DNA from: an uncultured Bryobacteraceae bacterium
GTDB taxonomy: Bacteria > Acidobacteriota > Terriglobia > Bryobacterales > Bryobacteraceae
Direction: 5' to 3'
DNA length: 64,000 nucleotides
Assembly (NCBI GenBank): GCA_938027685.1
Contig: CALJAM010000002.1
Location: forward strand, 62,001-126,000
Shown: positions 60,608-64,000 of the stretch, one piece after another
Layout: every line of letters starts with the position of its first letter
How positions within the stretch are numbered: the stretch's first letter is position 1
Program-made: the position numbers and the translations under genes
The notes under the pieces: generated by a model
Databases searched by the model: none
The model's input: the letters and a program-made list of their open reading frames with translations, nothing else
Told to the model about the DNA's origin: nothing

Positions 60608-61615
60608 ATGCGCGGTGCGGTCCTTTGTTTCCTTCTGTGCGCGGCGCAGGCTGCGGCGGCGCCGCAGGAGCTGGCTGTTTACTTCGTGGACGTCGAAGGC
60701 GGCCAGGCCACCTTGATCGTCACGCCACGCGGGGAATCGTTGCTGGTGGATGCGGGTTGGCCGGGCTTCGAAGCACGCGATGCCCGCCGCATCCAGGCGG
60801 CCGCCCGTCACGCAGGGCTTCGCCGCATCGATTACCTGCTGATGACCCACTACCATCTGGACCACGTGGGCGGCATCGAGCCGCTGCTCGATTACGTGCC
60901 CGTGCGCTTTTTCGTGGATCACGGGGAGAATACCGAGACTGACAAACGGGCGATCGAGCTGTCGGAGTCCTACCGACGCGCGCTGACTCGCGGTCGGCGC
61001 CTCACGGTAAAGCCCGGAGATCGGATCCCCTTGCGCGACGTCGAGGTCCTGGTGGTGTCCGCGCGCGGCGAGCTCGTCGCGCGGCCGCTGCCCGGTGCGG
61101 GTGCAAGCAACCCCCACTGCGAGGGCGTCAGCCGCCGGGATGACGACCTCACCGAGAACGCGCGTTCCGTGGGGTTCCTGCTTCGGTACGGCAAGTTTCG
61201 CTTCCTCAACCTGGCGGACCTCACCTGGAACAAAGAACTGGATCTGGTCTGCCCGGTGAACCGCATCGGGACGGCGGACGTGTATCTAGTGAATCATCAC
61301 GGCCTGAATCTGTCCAACGCACCGCCGCTGGTGCGGGCCATCCAGCCCCGCGTGGCCATCATGAGCAACGGCGCGAAGAAGGGCGGCTCGCCCGAGGTGC
61401 TCCGCCTGTTGCGCAGCCTGCCCGGGCTGGAAGACCTCTGGCAGCTTCACCTCTCCTTAAACGCTCCGCGCGAGGATAACGCGCCCGAGGACCGCATCGC
61501 CAATCCGGACGCTAGCTGCCAGGGGCACTGGATCCTGCTGAAGGCCCGGGCTGACGGCTCTTTCGCGGTGACCAACGGTCGCACGGGCCAGACCAAACGT
61601 TACCCGGCCCGTTAA
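60608..61615 (+). CDS. Exported metallo-beta-lactamase-fold hydrolase (ComEC C-terminal-like)
   Basis: It has 335 residues from the ATG giving MRGAVLCFLLCAAQAAAAP, a signal peptide; the frame is open 29 codons earlier without support. The domain begins LAVYFVDVEGGQATLIVTP, as in ComEC/Rec2-type domains, and has the metal motif MTHYHLDHVGGIEPLL, then VRFFVDHG, FRFLNLADLTW and YLVNHHGLNLSNA. No membrane helices, so it is a free hydrolase in the periplasm or outside. The substrate is unknown; phosphodiester or nucleic-acid cleavage is possible by analogy. It is convergent with the lipoprotein gene with a three-base gap. Confidence 0.82.
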   Translation: MRGAVLCFLLCAAQAAAAPQELAVYFVDVEGGQATLIVTPRGESLLVDAGWPGFEARDARRIQAAARHAGLRRIDYLLMTHYHLDHVGGIEPLLDYVPVRFFVDHGENTETDKRAIELSESYRRALTRGRRLTVKPGDRIPLRDVEVLVVSARGELVARPLPGAGASNPHCEGVSRRDDDLTENARSVGFLLRYGKFRFLNLADLTWNKELDLVCPVNRIGTADVYLVNHHGLNLSNAPPLVRAIQPRVAIMSNGAKKGGSPEVLRLLRSLPGLEDLWQLHLSLNAPREDNAPEDRIANPDASCQGHWILLKARADGSFAVTNGRTGQTKRYPAR

Positions 61616-61618
61616 GGC

Positions 61619-62242
61619 TCAGCGCGCCGTCGCAAGGTACTCGCCGGTGGAGGCGTCGACGAAGATCGAGTAACCGCTGGTCGCGATCGAGCGGCCCCAG
61701 ATTACCCGCCAGGCGGGGTTGGGGAAGCGGCGGGTCTTTTCGAGCAGATACATCATGGGCATGTCGGGATGCTTCTTGGCATAATCGGCGCCCTTCTTCA
61801 TGGCGAGCTCGTGAGCGGCGGTTGCGTCCACCTTGAAGGCGGCGACGGGGAACGGCTCGGCCTGGCCACGCGGTCCTGCCCAGCTCTCTTCCAGGCCCGC
61901 GAAAACGCCCTTATGGAGGTTGCCCTCGGCCTCGATCACGGAGTAGGTGATCCGCCGCGCACGGCTCAGGCGCGGTGAAACGAAGACCGCTTCCCAGGCA
62001 CCGCATTTGCCCGCTTTACAGGGAACCTTTTCCAGATCGATGCTGGCGAGGCGAAGCGGTGTGGCGTCCGGCGCCCAACTCCGCGCGTACACGTACATCT
62101 GATGGAAAGCCCACTGAGCGGAGACCGGTTCGGGCGGCTTCTCAGGCTCTTTGGCTTTCTCGGCGGTGCGCGGCGCTTGTCCACAGCCAGCCGTCAGCAG
62201 GAGGCAGCAAAGCGGGATCAACCAGCGATGACTTTTTCCCAT
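61619..62242 (-). CDS. Lipoprotein of unknown function
   Basis: It has 207 residues from the ATG giving MGKSHRWLIPLCCLLLTAGC; LTAGC is a good lipobox with Cys20. Another ATG six codons upstream exists. A charged linker (KAKEPEKPPEPV) follows, then a domain with QWAFHQMYVYARSWAPDA, KAGKCGAWEAVFVSPRLSRA, and a PepSY-like ending in IFVDASTGEYLATA preceded by PAWRVIWGR. The last strand pattern (W-R-V..D..TGE) recalls PepSY domains. Likely inner- or outer-membrane anchored. Role unknown. Confidence 0.72.
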   Translation of the reverse strand: MGKSHRWLIPLCCLLLTAGCGQAPRTAEKAKEPEKPPEPVSAQWAFHQMYVYARSWAPDATPLRLASIDLEKVPCKAGKCGAWEAVFVSPRLSRARRITYSVIEAEGNLHKGVFAGLEESWAGPRGQAEPFPVAAFKVDATAAHELAMKKGADYAKKHPDMPMMYLLEKTRRFPNPAWRVIWGRSIATSGYSIFVDASTGEYLATAR

Positions 62243-62318
62243 GGCCGGACCCTTTCGCAACGGACTATTCTATCCGAGTCCCTGTGCGGCGCACGCTCCC
62301 GCCCGACGGCGCTCTTTT

Positions 62319-63416
62319 TCAAGGGATCACGCGGTATCGCCTCAGAATCTCCCTCACGGGCTCAATAGGCAGGGCTTCGACTGTTCGCCCTCGTGAGCTG
62401 ACGGTGATCGCCTTGAACAGCGAGTTGTAGACGGCCTCCTCCGTCGCCTCGATCACCGCCAGAAAGAGCGGGGACATGGCGTCGTTGGGCAGTACGCGCG
62501 CCCCCGTGGCAGCGCCGGCTCGGATGCGCAACTCAGGCGCCGTCGTGAAGGCGATGGCATAGTCGCCGCTCGAATTGGATCCCGCCGCACCGGTCCGCGC
62601 CAACCCCAGCATGGAACGCGCCGCCATGCGACGAAGGTTGCGCGCATCTACGGGAGCATCGGTGGCGATGACGACGATCACCGACCCGTCCGCCCCGGCG
62701 GTGCTGGTTCGCAACTCCCGCCCCACGGGCGCGCCGCAGATCCGCAGATCGCCGCCGAAATTGCTCTGCACCAGCACGCCGACGGTCCATCCGCCCTGTG
62801 CTGCCGGCAGGCGCCGCGAAGCCGTGCCGATGCCGCCCTTGAAGCCGAAGGCGATCGTTCCCGCGCCGGCCCCAACCGCGCCCTCTTCCACCGGGCCTCC
62901 GCGGGCGTTGCGGAGCGCCTGGAGCACCTCTTCGCGTCCCAACGGGCGGCTGCGGATGTCGTTGAGAACGCCGTCGTTGGTCTCCGCCACCACCGGATTG
63001 ATCGACCGCACGTCTTCGTTGCCGGGCAGCGAGAGCATGTAATCGACCAAGGCGTCGGCGACGCGCCAGACGTTCAGCGTGGAGGTCAGCAGGATTGGCG
63101 TCTCGATCTCGCCCAGCTCGTTCACCTGCGTAGCGCCGATCAGCTTGCCGAATCCGTTGCCCACGAAAACGGCGCCCGGCACCTTTTCGCGGTACAGGTT
63201 GCCCGCGTGCGGCAACACGGCGGTGACGCCGGTACGGACGTCGTCGCCCCGGACGAGGGTGGCATGCCCGACGGCCACGCCGGCAACGTCTGTGATGGCG
63301 TTGAGAGGACCCACGGGCAGACTGCCCACCGCGATGCCGAGATCGCGTGCGCGAGGGCGAGACTCGGCGGCCATCATGGCACCCGCAAGCGCCACCACCA
63401 GTGGACCTGCGCGCAC
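62319..63416 (-). CDS. P1-family peptidase (DmpA/L-aminopeptidase D-esterase type), exported
   Basis: It has 365 residues from a GTG with GGAG nine bases upstream, giving a signal peptide (GPLVVALAGAMMAAESR). It starts four bases after the stop of the upstream gene; the frame is open farther up but overlaps that gene. Family marks: GPLNAITDVAGVAVGHATL, VFVGNGFGKLIGATQVNE, GAVGAGAGTIAFGFKGG and the self-cleavage region GAAGSNSSGDYAIAF, where a Gly-Ser or Asn-Ser bond is cut to free the N-terminal nucleophile. These enzymes release N-terminal amino acids from peptides, sometimes D-amino-acid amides. Confidence 0.88.
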   Translation of the reverse strand: MRAGPLVVALAGAMMAAESRPRARDLGIAVGSLPVGPLNAITDVAGVAVGHATLVRGDDVRTGVTAVLPHAGNLYREKVPGAVFVGNGFGKLIGATQVNELGEIETPILLTSTLNVWRVADALVDYMLSLPGNEDVRSINPVVAETNDGVLNDIRSRPLGREEVLQALRNARGGPVEEGAVGAGAGTIAFGFKGGIGTASRRLPAAQGGWTVGVLVQSNFGGDLRICGAPVGRELRTSTAGADGSVIVVIATDAPVDARNLRRMAARSMLGLARTGAAGSNSSGDYAIAFTTAPELRIRAGAATGARVLPNDAMSPLFLAVIEATEEAVYNSLFKAITVSSRGRTVEALPIEPVREILRRYRVIP

Positions 63417-63420
63417 GAGC

Positions 63421-64000
63421 TCATCTCCGGCGGCCGCCGGGCGTGCCGGGCGAGAGGGTAGGCTGGGCCTGTTTCCCAGGCTGGGTTGCGCCCGGCGCCT
63501 GGACCGCCCCTCCTGCTGCAAGGCCGAGCTGCCTCATGCGCAGCGGATCCTTGCGAAAGTCGTAGATGAATTCCCACTCGTTGTACTTGGTCCGCTCGTT
63601 GTACACCATGATGGCTTCGGCCTCGAGCGTGCTGGCCACGCCCGCGATGCCTCCGCCCAGGATCTGCCCGGCCGGCGTCGCCGCCTGCTGCTGTTGTTGC
63701 GGCTGGACGGCGGCCAGACCACCCGGCCTGGGTCTCGTGAGCAGGTCGCGAATCAGTTGGAGGGCGGGATTCTGGGCGGGCTCGGCGGGAAGCGGTTGCA
63801 GGCCAGGTTGAGGAAACGGCGAATAACCCGGCCTGGGCGTCCCGACGCCCGGCTGCGCCGGAAACGCAGGTTCCGGCGCGGGCGTCGGCTGCTGGGGCGG
63901 CCCGCCGGTCGTGATCGTGATGGCCCCGATCGAAGGTGACCCGGGCTGGCCATAAGGGGCGGGCAGGCCCGGAACGTTCTGCGTGGGGTAGGGCGGTGTA
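63421..64000 (-). CDS. Proline/glutamine-rich protein, C-terminal part (partial)
   Basis: Runs off the right edge; about 192 codons are visible. The first 125 are Pro/Gly/Gln-rich and unstructured, with PQQQQAATPAG near the end. Then comes a compact block GGGIAGVASTLEAEAIMVYN followed by RTKYNEWEFIYDFRKDPLRM, and a Pro/Gly tail ending in GTPGGRRR. I have the impression of similar C-termini in type II secretion or type IV pilus clusters of Acidobacteriota, but this is memory of pattern, not a verified match. It precedes the P1 peptidase gene by four bases. Confidence 0.55.
   Translation of the reverse strand, partial: TPPYPTQNVPGLPAPYGQPGSPSIGAITITTGGPPQQPTPAPEPAFPAQPGVGTPRPGYSPFPQPGLQPLPAEPAQNPALQLIRDLLTRPRPGGLAAVQPQQQQQAATPAGQILGGGIAGVASTLEAEAIMVYNERTKYNEWEFIYDFRKDPLRMRQLGLAAGGAVQAPGATQPGKQAQPTLSPGTPGGRRR

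Noticed and set aside
1-64000. tRNA or rRNA genes, CRISPR arrays, insertion sequences
   Set aside because: Reading the intergenic stretches gave no cloverleaf with a GTTCRANYC arm, no regularly spaced repeats, and no transposase motif.

Overview
This is a 64 kb chromosomal segment from a high-GC Gram-negative bacterium, most likely an Acidobacteriota of the Bryobacter/Solibacter type. That placement is an inference. It rests on the very large Oar-like TonB-dependent receptors with an N-terminal carboxypeptidase-regulatory domain, the many exported esterases and peptidases, the Tat-type leaders, and the dense head-to-tail gene packing. I see no rRNA or tRNA gene, no insertion sequence, no CRISPR array and no prophage. 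About 50 protein genes cover almost everything. The only gene-free stretch above 300 bases is 50238-50811.

Layout. 1-3265: end of a TonB receptor, then a CUT2-type sugar ABC transporter (ATPase plus permease, no binding protein). 3509-7337: housekeeping run aroC-def-fmt-argJ on the minus strand. 7492-12933: a second TonB receptor and a hybrid PAS histidine kinase. 12953-15934: a broken McrBC-type modification-dependent restriction locus with two frameshifts and one internal stop. 15931-21776: sialate O-acetylesterase, tgt, an M28 peptidase, a DUF5666-like exported protein and an exported Mn-type superoxide dismutase. 21869-29652: two tandem paralogous exported hydrolases, each with two alpha/beta-hydrolase domains, coupled to a polytopic membrane protein and followed by a spermidine-synthase-like membrane protein. 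29659-36646: a long minus-strand run with an OmpH/Skp-like chaperone, groES, alanine dehydrogenase, a peptidoglycan-binding protein, an HtrA protease, an EamA transporter and an M20 peptidase. 36746-39576: small exported proteins of unknown function and a Tat-leader aldo/keto-reductase-like protein. 39637-50237: an exported triple RidA-domain protein, a glycosidase-like protein, three glycosyltransferases (one a GT2-GT4 fusion), a methyltransferase with a long coiled coil, and a Wzt-type polysaccharide ABC ATPase. 50812-56385: a third TonB receptor, a polysaccharide deacetylase and an enolase-superfamily enzyme. 56538-60003: a molybdopterin-binding-domain protein and the argC-argB-acetyltransferase operon. 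60082-64000: a zinc-ribbon membrane protein, an exported metallo-beta-lactamase-fold protein, a lipoprotein, a P1/DmpA peptidase and a proline/glutamine-rich protein running off the right edge.

How the parts work together. The arginine genes form a full acetyl-ornithine front end split over two sites: ArgJ near the left, ArgC, ArgB and a short N-acetyltransferase near the right. The 40-50 kb block reads as cell-surface polysaccharide assembly, with ABC-dependent export of a methyl-capped glycan, but the partner permease Wzm is not in the window. TonB receptors, esterases, deacetylase and glycosidase suggest a life scavenging plant or microbial polysaccharides.

Most noteworthy items: the decayed McrBC locus; the triple-RidA exported protein whose first domain has lost the family arginine; the tandem two-domain hydrolases whose second domains lack the nucleophile; a recurring TANNNT-N7-start arrangement that suggests leaderless mRNAs; and a perfect inverted repeat abutting a good promoter in front of the third TonB receptor. 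No convincingly new multi-gene defence or regulatory system was found.
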